A stretch of DNA of 52,563 bases from an uncultured Pseudomonadota bacterium (GTDB lineage Bacteria > Pseudomonadota > Alphaproteobacteria > Rs-D84): NCBI GenBank assembly GCA_946613885.1, contig CAMOGA010000008.1:1-52563 (forward strand). Direction: 5' to 3'. The stretch's first letter is position 1, and every line of letters starts with the position of its first letter. Of the stretch, positions 34,142 through 43,145 are shown in pieces. Below the pieces are notes generated by a model, which searched no databases, was not told the DNA's origin, and saw nothing but the letters and a program-made list of their open reading frames with translations. Made by a program: the position numbers and the translations under genes.

Positions 34142-34684
34142 ATGGAAAATATTTTTATACAAATTTTATTAATAATCTGCGCCCTGTGCGCCGTATTGTC
34201 TTTGTATTTAACAATCACTGTGCGTAAACATATCCAAGACATATCGAAAAATATTACCTATCAATACAATCTGATTGTAAAAATCCAAAACATATTGAAA
34301 AACAAATTGTCTGTTAACGAAACAACAGACAAGGCGGAAATTATTTACCAGGATTTATTACAAGATTTAATTCCGATTATGGCGGCAATGGATATTATGC
34401 CACGAACAACGTCTGAACATCCATTGTGGCGTGCATTGGGTGGTATAATGGATGAATACGCAAAAAATCCATTTGTATTGGAAAAATTACGTCGTGCGAT
34501 AAAGTTGGATTCAAATGTGGCACACAATGTATCGCATTATTTGAATCGTGCAAATATGTTTTTACAACACATGGCAACAACCGATACCGACGGTATATTA
34601 TCAACTACATTTACAGACGGTTTATTGGGACAATCTTTGACTTTCTTTGCCCAGGCGCAAACATTGGCTTCAACAGATAAATGA
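34142..34684 (+). CDS. Membrane-anchored protein of unknown function before sufB
   Basis: 180 aa: one N-terminal TM helix (~5-27) followed by a basic, coiled-coil-prone stretch (~28-65) and a helical cytoplasmic or periplasmic domain with DLLQDLIPIMAAMDIMPR and VAHNVSHYLNRANMF. RBS AGGAC. The stop overlaps the sufB start by 4 nt, so it heads the suf operon. I recognise no family. A 10-bp palindrome ATTGCGCAAT (34107-34116) lies in its upstream spacer, with TATACT at 34099-34104 as a possible -10. A role in Fe-S assembly is only guilt by association. Confidence 0.8.
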   Translation: MENIFIQILLIICALCAVLSLYLTITVRKHIQDISKNITYQYNLIVKIQNILKNKLSVNETTDKAEIIYQDLLQDLIPIMAAMDIMPRTTSEHPLWRALGGIMDEYAKNPFVLEKLRRAIKLDSNVAHNVSHYLNRANMFLQHMATTDTDGILSTTFTDGLLGQSLTFFAQAQTLASTDK

Positions 34685-36021
34685 CAAAATTAAACGAACA
34701 ACTTATTCGTAATATATCATCCATACGCAACGAACCAAAATGGTTATTGGATTGGCGTTTAAATGCTTTTCATGCATGGCAAAAAATGAAAGAACCACAT
34801 TGGGGTGAAATAGAATACGAACCAATTGATTATGATGCTTTGAATTATTATAACGAACAAAAACAAATTGATAATTCCGAATTAAAAAAAACATATGAAA
34901 AAATGGGATTGCCAGAAACCGAACAACGCGCATTATTGGGCATGGCAACAGATACGGTCATCGACAGCAAATCTGTTCACACATCTTATAGTGAAGAATT
35001 AAAAAAATTAGGTATCATATTTTTACCGTTAAGTGATGCAGTGCAACAATATCCTGATTTAGTAAAAAAATACTTAGGCACTGTTGTTCCATATACAGAT
35101 AACTTTTTTGCCGCATTAAATGGTGCAGTGTTTTCTGATGGAACGTTTGTGTATATTCCACGCAACGTAAAATGCCCCATTGATTTGGCCAGTTATTTCA
35201 GAATTGAAACCGCAAAAATCGGTCAATTCGAACGTACTTTAATCATCGCCGAAGATGGCGCAAACCTGTCTTATATGGAAGGATGTAGTGCGCCACGTCG
35301 TCCCAACCATCAATTACACAGTGGGGTTGTTGAAATTATTGTTCATGATAATGCATATGTAAAATATTCAACTGTACAAAATTGGTATCCAGGGGAATTA
35401 GCCGTATACGATGATTTTGAAACACAAAAAAATGGTATTTTAAATTTTGTGACTAAACGTGGTAAATGTTATAAAAATGCAGGTTTAGATTGGACACAAA
35501 TTGAGATTGGTTCTGCAATGACATGGAAATATCCGTCAACAATTTTATATGGTGATGATTCGCACAGTGATTTTTATTCATTATCTATAACGCGCGCTGC
35601 ACAACAGGCGGATACAGGAACAAAAATGATTCACATTGGAAACAATACAAAATCTAATATTGTTTCGTATGGTGTGGCAACGGATTATTCAAAACAAACG
35701 TTTCGCAGTTTGGTTTCTTTTTCTGGTGAACACGGCAAAAATGCCTGTAAATGTGACAGTCGCATCATAGGAAATACCGCCACAGCAAACACAATACCGA
35801 CAGTTGTTCATACCAACGGATTGAACGAACAATCACACGAGGCAACAACTGGGGCAATAGATAAAAACGCATTGCTGTTTTTGATGCAAAGCGGTATGGA
35901 CGAAGATGCCGCGATTGCACTAATTATCGGTTCTATGGCAACCCCGATAATATCCAGATTACCAATGGAATTTTTGGTAGAATCAAAACAATTAATACAA
36001 ATGGCACTAAAAAAAGAATAA
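34681..36021 (+). CDS. sufB: SufB, Fe-S cluster scaffold subunit
   Basis: 446-aa beta-helical scaffold on which Fe-S clusters are built with SufC. The N-terminus (RNEPKWLLDWRLNAFHAW, EPHWGEIEYEPIDYDAL) is SufB-specific, distinguishing it from SufD. The core shows TYIPRNVKCP-like, LHSGVVEIIVHDNA and WKYPSTIL. The C-terminal signature SHEATTGAIDKNALLFLMQSG is present. At the position of E. coli Cys405 (in IECRN) this protein has VHTN, so the cluster ligand there would differ; Bacillus also lacks that Cys. No sufD, sufS or sufE is nearby. Confidence 0.94.
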   Translation: MTKLNEQLIRNISSIRNEPKWLLDWRLNAFHAWQKMKEPHWGEIEYEPIDYDALNYYNEQKQIDNSELKKTYEKMGLPETEQRALLGMATDTVIDSKSVHTSYSEELKKLGIIFLPLSDAVQQYPDLVKKYLGTVVPYTDNFFAALNGAVFSDGTFVYIPRNVKCPIDLASYFRIETAKIGQFERTLIIAEDGANLSYMEGCSAPRRPNHQLHSGVVEIIVHDNAYVKYSTVQNWYPGELAVYDDFETQKNGILNFVTKRGKCYKNAGLDWTQIEIGSAMTWKYPSTILYGDDSHSDFYSLSITRAAQQADTGTKMIHIGNNTKSNIVSYGVATDYSKQTFRSLVSFSGEHGKNACKCDSRIIGNTATANTIPTVVHTNGLNEQSHEATTGAIDKNALLFLMQSGMDEDAAIALIIGSMATPIISRLPMEFLVESKQLIQMALKKE

Positions 36022-36024
36022 AAA

Positions 36025-36702
36025 ATGTTAGAAATAAAAAATCTTTGTGTATCAATGGATGGGAAAACATTATTAAAAAATATTAATATGGTCGTTCCTG
36101 ATGGTGCACGTTATCGATTGATGGGACATAATGGATCTGGTAAATCAACACTGGTGAACACAATCGCCGGCGATTCATCTTATACAATTGATGATGGCCA
36201 GATTATATTTAATGGCACAGATATAACACACGAAAATGCAACAACCCGTGCATTGATGGGAATATTTCTGGGCGCACAAAATGTTCCTGAAATCCCTGGT
36301 TTAACTGTATTAAGTTTTTTAAAACATTCAATGATTGCACATCACAATTACGAAACAGGTCATGATTTATCCATGAATGAATTTTTGGAAAAATTGGAAA
36401 TTGCACGTAAACAATTAAACATCCCAAAAGATTGGTTAAATCGTTATGTGAACGTCGGGTTTTCTGGTGGTGAAAAAAAACGCATAATGTTGTTAAGGTT
36501 AATTTTAACACAACCTATGTTGGCAATTTTAGATGAACCTGATTCTGGGGCAGATGCGGATGTTCAACAACAAATTATCGATACAATAAACAATATGCCA
36601 AAAACAACGTTTTTGTTTATATCACATCAAGACAAATTTTCTGCCGCATTGAATATAACAAAAACAACCACTTTATCTGGCGGGGAAATTGTGATAAAAT
36701 AA
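36025..36702 (+). CDS. sufC: SufC, Fe-S assembly ATPase
   Basis: 225-aa ABC-type ATPase powering conformational changes in the SufB(D)C complex. Walker A GHNGSGKS (34-41), Q-loop near FLGAQN, signature FSGGEKKR (~148-155), Walker B LAILDEPDSGADAD typical of SufC, and switch His in FISHQD. Starts 3 nt after the sufB stop with only a weak ribosome site, so likely translationally coupled. Slightly short of the usual ~250 aa but all motifs intact. Confidence 0.95.
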   Translation: MLEIKNLCVSMDGKTLLKNINMVVPDGARYRLMGHNGSGKSTLVNTIAGDSSYTIDDGQIIFNGTDITHENATTRALMGIFLGAQNVPEIPGLTVLSFLKHSMIAHHNYETGHDLSMNEFLEKLEIARKQLNIPKDWLNRYVNVGFSGGEKKRIMLLRLILTQPMLAILDEPDSGADADVQQQIIDTINNMPKTTFLFISHQDKFSAALNITKTTTLSGGEIVIK

Positions 36703-36731
36703 TGTAAAGAATAAAACAAAAGGGGTAAATT

Positions 36732-37583
36732 ATGCCAAGCAACAAAAACTCTAATATCTATCAATTAAAAAATTGGTTATTAAATAAACCGTTATTTTTT
36801 GCACTATTTTCTTTTTTGCTCGGTACCGTTTTATTTTACGGATGCGCGTTTATTCAATCTATATTCGGTTTTGAAACGATGCTTCCTGTATCATTGGCTG
36901 CTATCTTCACATTTGTTGGTGCGACATATTACACGATAAAAAAACTGCCCCATGATAAAATAAACCAAAATGATTTTATTGCGATAACAAATGGCGCAAC
37001 GTTAATATCTGTACTTACGGCGTTTGTTGCGATAAGTGTTGTAAATTTATACGGCACAAGATTTACGATGAATTTAATGTTGTTTTATATGGCACATAAA
37101 ACTGTATTTTTCATATTATTTTTATTGCTATTGTTATTTTCGCTGTATTTGGTTGGTGTTGCAATATGCAATATCTATGCGAAATATAAACGTGCACAAA
37201 CAATTGGTATTACACCATGGAAGATTATTTTAACAATGCCTTTTACATTTTTATTAATGTGGACACCTGGATATTTAATCAAAGGTAAAGACACAAAAGG
37301 TAATTTGAAAATTAAATGCCAATGGTATTCTAAATTACAAAATTGGGTCATGAATAGTTATTCTAATATATTGTTTATGTTCCTGTTTTTATTGTTATGC
37401 CGTGGAATTGTCGCAGGATTGGCAACATTTACTTTATATGTATTGCTGTTAGTGCTGTATACACTGTGGTATGTAAAGCACAAAGAAGATTTTATGAAAA
37501 ATATTGATGGTGGATATACAACAACCGCTATTGGTATAAATCTGGTCATCATAATCACAATAATTTTGACACAAATACAATAA
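36732..37583 (+). CDS. Polytopic membrane protein of unknown function
   Basis: 283 aa, about eight predicted TM helices (around 18-40, 46-66, 85-108, 118-150, 168-187, 210-228, 230-248, 262-281). RBS AAAGGGG. A conserved-looking loop LLMWTPGYLIKGKDTKGNLKIKCQWYSK lies between helices 5 and 6. No transporter motif is evident. It sits between sufC (29 nt) and the AI-2E gene (11 nt), all on the same strand, so one operon is plausible. Confidence 0.8.
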   Translation: MPSNKNSNIYQLKNWLLNKPLFFALFSFLLGTVLFYGCAFIQSIFGFETMLPVSLAAIFTFVGATYYTIKKLPHDKINQNDFIAITNGATLISVLTAFVAISVVNLYGTRFTMNLMLFYMAHKTVFFILFLLLLLFSLYLVGVAICNIYAKYKRAQTIGITPWKIILTMPFTFLLMWTPGYLIKGKDTKGNLKIKCQWYSKLQNWVMNSYSNILFMFLFLLLCRGIVAGLATFTLYVLLLVLYTLWYVKHKEDFMKNIDGGYTTTAIGINLVIIITIILTQIQ

Positions 37584-37594
37584 AAGGATAACCC

Positions 37595-38641
37595 ATGAAC
37601 AGTTTAGTATTTTTTATTGGATTAATATTTTGTTTGTGGGTTGGACGTTCTATATTTATTCCGTTATTATTCGCAACGTTTTTATGGTATTTATTAAATG
37701 CGATTGCGTCATATTATCGTCGTATAATGCCATGTTATAAAATGTCAGATGGTTCTTGTAAAATTCCGTCCAGATTATACAGTTTCATATCAAACATCTT
37801 ATCAATGGGAACTGTTGGTGGGGTTATATATTTATTTGCGACACAAATTGAACCTATGTTGGTTGAATTGTATAATGCAACACCAATATTACAACAAAAA
37901 TTATTGGTGTTTTCTGATTATATATCCCGACAAATCGGTATAGATATTGATATAAATTTGATTCCTAACCTGCCCCAGATTGCTGGATATGTTGGTTCTT
38001 CATTGGCTGGGTTAGCAACATCAACAGGTATGGTGTTGATATATTTAATATTTATGTTTGTAGAACAAAGTTCTTTTGGTAAAAAAATTGATTCTATGCC
38101 AATATCAAAAATCAAGGCAAAAAAATTGCGCTTTATTTTAAACAGCATTGATGAAAACATGAAAAAATATTTGTTCACAAAAACATTTATATCCGCAGCA
38201 ACAGGATTATGTGCATATATATTATTGCGTGTAATCGGTTTGGAATACGCAAGCGTTTGGGCGTTTATAATATTTATTTTAAATTACATACCAACAATTG
38301 GTTCAATACTGGCATGCGCGATGCCTATTGCGTTTGCATTAATCAGTGGTGACACATGGCATCTGCCATTGTTTACTGCGATTGCATTAATATCATTGGA
38401 AATAGTTTTTGGAAATATAATCGATCCAAAATTGACCGGAAAAACTTTAAACATATCAACATTGGCAATATTAATAAATTTGGTATTTTGGGGTATGATT
38501 TGGGGACCTGCGGGGATGTTTTTCAGTGTTCCAATTCTGGCAGCGGTCTACATCACAACCGCTCAATTTGCATCTACACGTTGGATTGCAACGCTGTTAT
38601 CGTCTGATGGAAAAATTCCAGATGAAACACAAAGCGATTAA
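37595..38641 (+). CDS. AI-2E/PerM-family transporter-like protein
   Basis: 348-aa inner-membrane protein of the AI-2 exporter-like superfamily (PerM/TqsA/YhhT). Eight TM helices in the typical arrangement: two short N-terminal helix pairs, a long soluble loop (~95-140), and the C-terminal block with LNYIPTIGSILACAMP, a family hallmark (x-Y-I-P-x-x-G). GxxxxxxDPKLTGKTLNIS (EIVFGNIIDPKLTGKTLNIS) and the closing WGPAGMFFSVPILAAV also fit. RBS AAAGGA. Substrate unknown; several members are Na/H antiporters or permeases. Stop overlaps convergent ruvX by 4 nt. Confidence 0.88.
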   Translation: MNSLVFFIGLIFCLWVGRSIFIPLLFATFLWYLLNAIASYYRRIMPCYKMSDGSCKIPSRLYSFISNILSMGTVGGVIYLFATQIEPMLVELYNATPILQQKLLVFSDYISRQIGIDIDINLIPNLPQIAGYVGSSLAGLATSTGMVLIYLIFMFVEQSSFGKKIDSMPISKIKAKKLRFILNSIDENMKKYLFTKTFISAATGLCAYILLRVIGLEYASVWAFIIFILNYIPTIGSILACAMPIAFALISGDTWHLPLFTAIALISLEIVFGNIIDPKLTGKTLNISTLAILINLVFWGMIWGPAGMFFSVPILAAVYITTAQFASTRWIATLLSSDGKIPDETQSD

Positions 38642-39084
38642 ATACGTTTTAACAACCCAATCGCGTTTTCAAGAATTATTTTTGCAGATACAGAATCCAA
38701 TTCTTGTTTAATTTTTGTTATGCTTTTGCGCCCTATTTCCGCCTGCGCCGCCATGCTGGTTAAATTCTCGGGCACAAATATTATTGGCAAATCTGTTTGT
38801 TTTGATAAATTTTCCACAAAATCGCGTACCATTTTTGTTGTATCTGATTCTGTTCCATCTGAATATAACGGCAAACCAACAACAATTCCTACAAATTTGT
38901 CATCTGATAAAATCTTTAAAATATTTTGAATTAATTCATCATTATTTTTAATGTTTAATTGTGGACGCGTGAACACAAAATCACGATTTTCATCCGATAC
39001 AGCAATGCCACATCGGCGCAATCCCCAATCAATTCCAATTATGCGCCCAATGCGCGGAAAATCCTTGTAATCAGATAAAAACAT
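38638..39084 (-). CDS. ruvX: RuvX/YqgF, Holliday-junction resolvase-like nuclease
   Basis: 148-aa RNase H-fold protein, implicated in 16S rRNA 5' processing and junction resolution. GIDWGLRRCGIAVSD holds the first catalytic Asp; VGLPLYSDGTES the central motif; VPENLTSMAAQ and LDSVSAKIILENAI the terminal acidic motif. Length is standard. The downstream gatC promoter lies within or next to its start region on the opposite strand. Confidence 0.92.
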   Translation of the reverse strand: MFLSDYKDFPRIGRIIGIDWGLRRCGIAVSDENRDFVFTRPQLNIKNNDELIQNILKILSDDKFVGIVVGLPLYSDGTESDTTKMVRDFVENLSKQTDLPIIFVPENLTSMAAQAEIGRKSITKIKQELDSVSAKIILENAIGLLKRI

Positions 39085-39092
39085 TGTATAAT
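39065..39092 (+). promoter_or_regulatory. Probable promoter of the gatC operon
   Basis: TTGTAA (39065-39070), 16-bp spacer, TATAAT (39087-39092), 32 nt before gatC and overlapping the ruvX 5' end. Confidence 0.55.
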
Positions 39093-39123
39093 AACCTTTA
39101 CACTGATAATAATAGGATGAAAC

Positions 39124-39420
39124 ATGTCATTTAGCAAGCAACAATTACACAAATTCGCAGATTTAATCAAAATTGATGTATCTGATGAACAAATGGAAAA
39201 AATGAATATTGATGGTGTTATCGACTGGTTGGATAAACTACAAAAAATTGATACAACCGGGGTTGAACCGATGTTGTCCCCTGCGGAACACAAATTACCA
39301 TTACGCGAAGATGTGGTCACAGAACCAAATATGCGTGATAAAATATTGGCAAATACCCCTGATAAAACTGGTGTATCACGTGGATATTTTGCTGTGCCAA
39401 AGCTTATGGATGCAGATTAA
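39124..39420 (+). CDS. gatC: GatC, Asp-tRNA(Asn)/Glu-tRNA(Gln) amidotransferase subunit C
   Basis: 98-aa small subunit that wraps around GatA and GatB and stabilises the transamidosome enzyme. LHKFADLIKIDVSDEQ, the IDVSDEQMEKM pattern, TTGVEPMLSP, PLREDVVTEP and the C-terminal GYFAVPKLMD are diagnostic. RBS AGGATG. First gene of the GatCAB cluster, separated from gatA by one small unknown gene. Confidence 0.95.
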   Translation: MSFSKQQLHKFADLIKIDVSDEQMEKMNIDGVIDWLDKLQKIDTTGVEPMLSPAEHKLPLREDVVTEPNMRDKILANTPDKTGVSRGYFAVPKLMDAD

Positions 39421-39434
39421 GGGTAAAAAAAACA

Positions 39435-39716
39435 ATGGCTATGCAGACAATCACTGAACAGGTAGAAATTACCCCATTGAATATGGATTTGAATCCTTGT
39501 AAACCAAGTGATGCTTTTTATCAATTAGAAGAATACCATACAAAAACAACAAAAATTTTAACTGTTGGTTCTATACGCAAATACAAAAGCAGAAATTCAT
39601 TTGAATTTAATGTTGGCGATAAAGTAGAGGTAAGACCTGTTGTTCATTTTAGTCCATCAACATATGCCACTCGTTTAATTGTAAATAATTGGTTAAAAAG
39701 TGTGCACACATATTAA
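39435..39716 (+). CDS. Small protein of unknown function between gatC and gatA
   Basis: 93 aa, no recognised family. Starts 14 nt after the gatC stop with GGGTAA as a weak ribosome site; a second Met two codons on is possible. Predicted mixed strand/helix: a short helix (SDAFYQLEEYHTKTTK) and strands with VGSIRKYKSRNSFEFNVGDKVEVRP, the latter resembling a small SH3/KOW-like barrel. The position in the gat operon and coding-like composition support expression. Function unknown. Confidence 0.6.
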   Translation: MAMQTITEQVEITPLNMDLNPCKPSDAFYQLEEYHTKTTKILTVGSIRKYKSRNSFEFNVGDKVEVRPVVHFSPSTYATRLIVNNWLKSVHTY

Positions 39717-39793
39717 TGAATTACAAAATGCAAAAACAAAATGATAATGTATTTTTAAAAATCAAAGGAAACCAAAAATAAGGAAAATGAAAG

Positions 39794-41263
39794 ATGATAA
39801 ACCTGACGATACTGGAAGCATTAAAGAAATTAAAATCTCGTGAAATCAGTGCAACTGAATTAACACGTGCACATTTGAATCGTATTGAAAAATATGGTGA
39901 TGAATTAAATTGCTATATTACCAGAACGCCTGAACGTGCACTGGCTGATGCGGCGGCGGCAGATGAACGTTATGCAAATGGAACCAACAAAGTATTGGAT
40001 GGTATTCCAATTGCGATGAAGGATTTATTTGCAACACGCGGAATTCGCACAACTGCGGCATCGCGTATGTTGGAAAATTTTGTTCCAGAATATGAATCAA
40101 CAATTTCACAAAAATATATTGATGCAGGAACTGTATTGTTGGGCAAGGCAAATTTAGATGAATTTGCAATGGGAACATTTTCTAAAACGTCTTTCTTTGG
40201 TGCGCCGGTCAGTCCTTGGCAAAGGGAACGCAAATTAACCGCAGGCGGATCATCGGGTGGTACTACATCCGCAGTGGCTGGTGGTCTGGCGATGGGTGGC
40301 ACAGGAACAGATACAGGTGGTTCAATTCGTTTTCCATGTTCAATTACTGGATTGGTTGGTGTTAAACCGACATACGGTTTATGTTCACGTTGGGGATGTG
40401 TTGCGTTTGCATCCAGTTTAGATACCCCTGGTCCAATTGCACGTACAGTTGATGATGCCGCATTATTATTATCTATTATGGCAGGACACGATGATAAAGA
40501 TTCTACGTCTGCACCAAATGCACGTTTTGAAATGGATGGCGAATTAAAGCCAATTTTGGGTGATGGGAAGAAATTAAAAATCGGCATCATTAAAGAATTT
40601 CAAAATGTTGAAATTTCTGCTGATATGAAAAATATATTTGAAAAACGAATCGCAGATTTAAAATCTATGGGTGCAGAAGTTATTGAAGTATCAATTCCAA
40701 ATATATTGGATGCATTGGCGGCGTATTATATTATCGCCCCAGCAGAGGCATCTTCGAATCTGGCACGATATGATGGTATGAGATACGGTCTGCGTGTTGA
40801 AGGTAGCGATGTATACGATACATATAAAAAGACACGTGCTGCTGGATTTGGTGAAGAAGTTAAACGTCGTATGTTAATTGGAACTGCGGTGTTATCTTCT
40901 GAATCTTATGAAGTATATTTTATGCAGGCTGCACGTGTTCGTCGTTTAATTGCAGACGCATTTAATCGTGCGTTTGAACAATGTGATTTGATTGTATGTC
41001 CAGCAGGTGCATCAACCGCAATGCCGTTGGATTCTGATTTAAGTCCGTTGGAATATTATGCATTGGATTTGTTTACTGTGGCAATGAATTTGGCAGGCAT
41101 ACCAGCAGTCAGTGTTCCGGCAGGATTGGCACGAAACGGATTACCATTAGGATTACAAGTCATGGGTCGCAGATTTGACGATATGCGTGTTTTACAATTG
41201 GCAAAACATATCCAACAAATCAGCAACGTTGACAATCGTCCAACTGTAATTATGGGTGAATAA
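39794..41263 (+). CDS. gatA: GatA, amidotransferase (amidase) subunit A
   Basis: 489-aa amidase-signature enzyme supplying ammonia from glutamine to convert Glu-tRNA(Gln) or Asp-tRNA(Asn). The Ser-cisSer-Lys triad is visible: Lys in AMKDLF (~76), cis-Ser in TAGGSSGGTTSAV, nucleophile Ser in GTDTGGSIRFP. GVKPTYGLCSRWG follows. Full length. RBS AAGGAAAA. Implies that this organism makes Gln-tRNA and/or Asn-tRNA indirectly. Confidence 0.96.
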   Translation: MINLTILEALKKLKSREISATELTRAHLNRIEKYGDELNCYITRTPERALADAAAADERYANGTNKVLDGIPIAMKDLFATRGIRTTAASRMLENFVPEYESTISQKYIDAGTVLLGKANLDEFAMGTFSKTSFFGAPVSPWQRERKLTAGGSSGGTTSAVAGGLAMGGTGTDTGGSIRFPCSITGLVGVKPTYGLCSRWGCVAFASSLDTPGPIARTVDDAALLLSIMAGHDDKDSTSAPNARFEMDGELKPILGDGKKLKIGIIKEFQNVEISADMKNIFEKRIADLKSMGAEVIEVSIPNILDALAAYYIIAPAEASSNLARYDGMRYGLRVEGSDVYDTYKKTRAAGFGEEVKRRMLIGTAVLSSESYEVYFMQAARVRRLIADAFNRAFEQCDLIVCPAGASTAMPLDSDLSPLEYYALDLFTVAMNLAGIPAVSVPAGLARNGLPLGLQVMGRRFDDMRVLQLAKHIQQISNVDNRPTVIMGE

Positions 41264-41295
41264 AATGGTGGTAAAAAAAGATAGCAATAAAAAAA

Positions 41296-41371
41296 TGGTG
41301 GCCAGAAGTGGAATCGAACCACTGACACAGGGATTTTCAGTCCCTTGCTCTACCAACTGAGCTATCTGGCC
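41296..41371 (-). tRNA. tRNA-Phe (GAA)
   Basis: Minus-strand cloverleaf of 76 nt with encoded CCA. Acceptor GGCCAGA/TCTGGCC, D-arm AGCTCAGTTGGTAGAGC, anticodon stem-loop AGGGA-CTGAAAA-TCCCT (anticodon GAA, so phenylalanine), T-arm GTGG-TTCGATT-CCAC. Lies antisense between gatA and gatB, an unusual site that interrupts the operon without removing either coding frame. Confidence 0.97.
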
Positions 41372-41425
41372 ATCCGTGGGAAATATGATATAGTATAAAA
41401 AAACAAAAAGCAAGGAAAAAGAAAA

Positions 41426-42952
41426 ATGTTTACGATAAAAGGCAAAACAAAAGAATGGGAAGTGGTTGTTGGTTTGGAAACTCATATCGAAGTTTTATCC
41501 AACAGTAAGATTTTCAGTGGTGCATCTGCAAATTATAATCCAACAATTGCCCCAAATACCCAAGCATGCATGGTTGATGTGGCAATGCCAGGAATGTTGC
41601 CGGTTTTAAACAAACACTGTGTTGAACAGGCTATTAAATTTGGTTTGGGGATAAATGCCGAAATCTCTAAACACAGCCGTTTTGCACGTAAACAATACTT
41701 TTACCCTGACCTGCCCCAGGGGTATCAAATATCTCAACCTGCCGAAGAACCACCGGTTGTTGGTCGTGGTTGGGTCGAAATTATTGGGGATGATGGCAAC
41801 CCCAAAAAGATTTTAATTGAACGCGCGCATATGGAACAAGATGCTGCGAAAAACAAACATGATATGCATCCAAATAAATCATTTGTTGATTACAACAGAT
41901 GTGGTGTTATGTTGTTGGAAATCGTCACTTTCTTGGACACCAAAAATCCAGAAAATAATTCTTATATTTCTTCACCAGAAGAAGCAGAAAAATATCTGCG
42001 TCAAATTCGTGAAATTGCACGCGCATTGGGCGTTTCAAAGGCAAACATGGAAGAAGGTTCTATGCGCGCAGACGTTAACGTATCTGTTCGCCCCGTTGGT
42101 TCAAAAACTTTCGGCACACGTACAGAAACAAAAAATATGGTGTCGTTTAAATTTATCAAAAACCATATTGAAAACGAAGCACGTCGTCAGATAGAAATTT
42201 TGGAAAATGGTGGCACTGTATCCCAAGATACATTGCGTTATAACCAAAGTGATGGTTCATCATCTGTAATGCGCAGCAAAGAAGACGCTTTGGATTATCG
42301 TTATTTCCCAGATCCAGATTTATTGGAACTGGAAATTACAGATGAAGATATTGAACGTATTCGCAAAACAATGCCTGAATTGCCATCTGCGACACGCGCC
42401 AGATACATCAATGAATACGGTTTATCTGAATACGATGCGAATCGTTTGACTGAAACTGTTGATGTTTCACATTGGTATGATGCCGCTGTTGATGGCAAAA
42501 AAGAACGCGCAAAACCTGTTGCGAACTGGTTGATTTCTGAATTATTTGCACATCCTGAAAATATGGATATTGAAAACAAAATTACTGAAAACCCAGACCC
42601 GGATGCACCACGTATTATCACCCCGGCAAACATTGCTGAATTGGTTGATATGATTGCATCAAATGAAATCAACGGTAAACAGGCCAAAGAAATATTTATC
42701 AAAATGTTGGATGGCGAACGTGGCACAATTCATGAAATTGCCGATAAATATGGTATGAAACAAATTACAGATACTGGTGCGATTGAAAGTGCGGTTGACG
42801 AAGTCATTAAAAACAACCCATCACAGGTTGAACAGTATAAATCTGGCAAAGTTGGATTATTGGGTTTCTTTGTTGGTAATGTTATGAAGGCAACACATGG
42901 TCAGGCAAACCCAGCCATGGTCAGCGAATTATTAAAACAAAAATTAAGTTAA
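41426..42952 (+). CDS. gatB: GatB, amidotransferase tRNA-binding subunit B
   Basis: 508-aa kinase-like and tRNA-binding subunit that phosphorylates the misacylated tRNA before transamidation. VVVGLETHIEV, FSGASANYN, the HSRFARKQYFYPDLPQGYQISQ motif, EEGSMRADVNVSVRP and a C-terminal YqeY-like tail (~390-508: GKVGLLGFFVGNVMKAT) are all present. RBS AAGGAAAAAG. Downstream of the antisense tRNA-Phe; probably has its own promoter (TATAGT-like at about 41389). Confidence 0.96.
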   Translation: MFTIKGKTKEWEVVVGLETHIEVLSNSKIFSGASANYNPTIAPNTQACMVDVAMPGMLPVLNKHCVEQAIKFGLGINAEISKHSRFARKQYFYPDLPQGYQISQPAEEPPVVGRGWVEIIGDDGNPKKILIERAHMEQDAAKNKHDMHPNKSFVDYNRCGVMLLEIVTFLDTKNPENNSYISSPEEAEKYLRQIREIARALGVSKANMEEGSMRADVNVSVRPVGSKTFGTRTETKNMVSFKFIKNHIENEARRQIEILENGGTVSQDTLRYNQSDGSSSVMRSKEDALDYRYFPDPDLLELEITDEDIERIRKTMPELPSATRARYINEYGLSEYDANRLTETVDVSHWYDAAVDGKKERAKPVANWLISELFAHPENMDIENKITENPDPDAPRIITPANIAELVDMIASNEINGKQAKEIFIKMLDGERGTIHEIADKYGMKQITDTGAIESAVDEVIKNNPSQVEQYKSGKVGLLGFFVGNVMKATHGQANPAMVSELLKQKLS

Positions 42953-42972
42953 AAAATATAAAGGGAAATATT

Positions 42973-43143
42973 ATGAAAATCGTTACAATTATTGAAGACA
43001 ATCCAATAACTGGCGTTCGTTACGGCACAGTTGAAATGCCTGAATATAACAACAATATTCAAAGACGTATCGACAGATATAACAGATTGCGCAATCAAAC
43101 AACAATTCGTATGGCCCACAAAAATCGCACACACAAGAAATAA
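42973..43143 (+). CDS. 56-aa basic protein between gatB and miaB
   Basis: Small gene with RBS AAAGGGAAAT and ATG at 42973. It begins MKIVTIIEDNPITGVRYGTVE and has a long Arg/Asn-rich helix (IQRRIDRYNRLRNQTT) ending in a Lys/His/Arg tail. No family recognised; the net strong positive charge suggests nucleic-acid or ribosome association. Its stop is two nt before the miaB start, so they are translationally linked. Confidence 0.7.
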   Translation: MKIVTIIEDNPITGVRYGTVEMPEYNNNIQRRIDRYNRLRNQTTIRMAHKNRTHKK

Positions 43144-43145
43144 AA

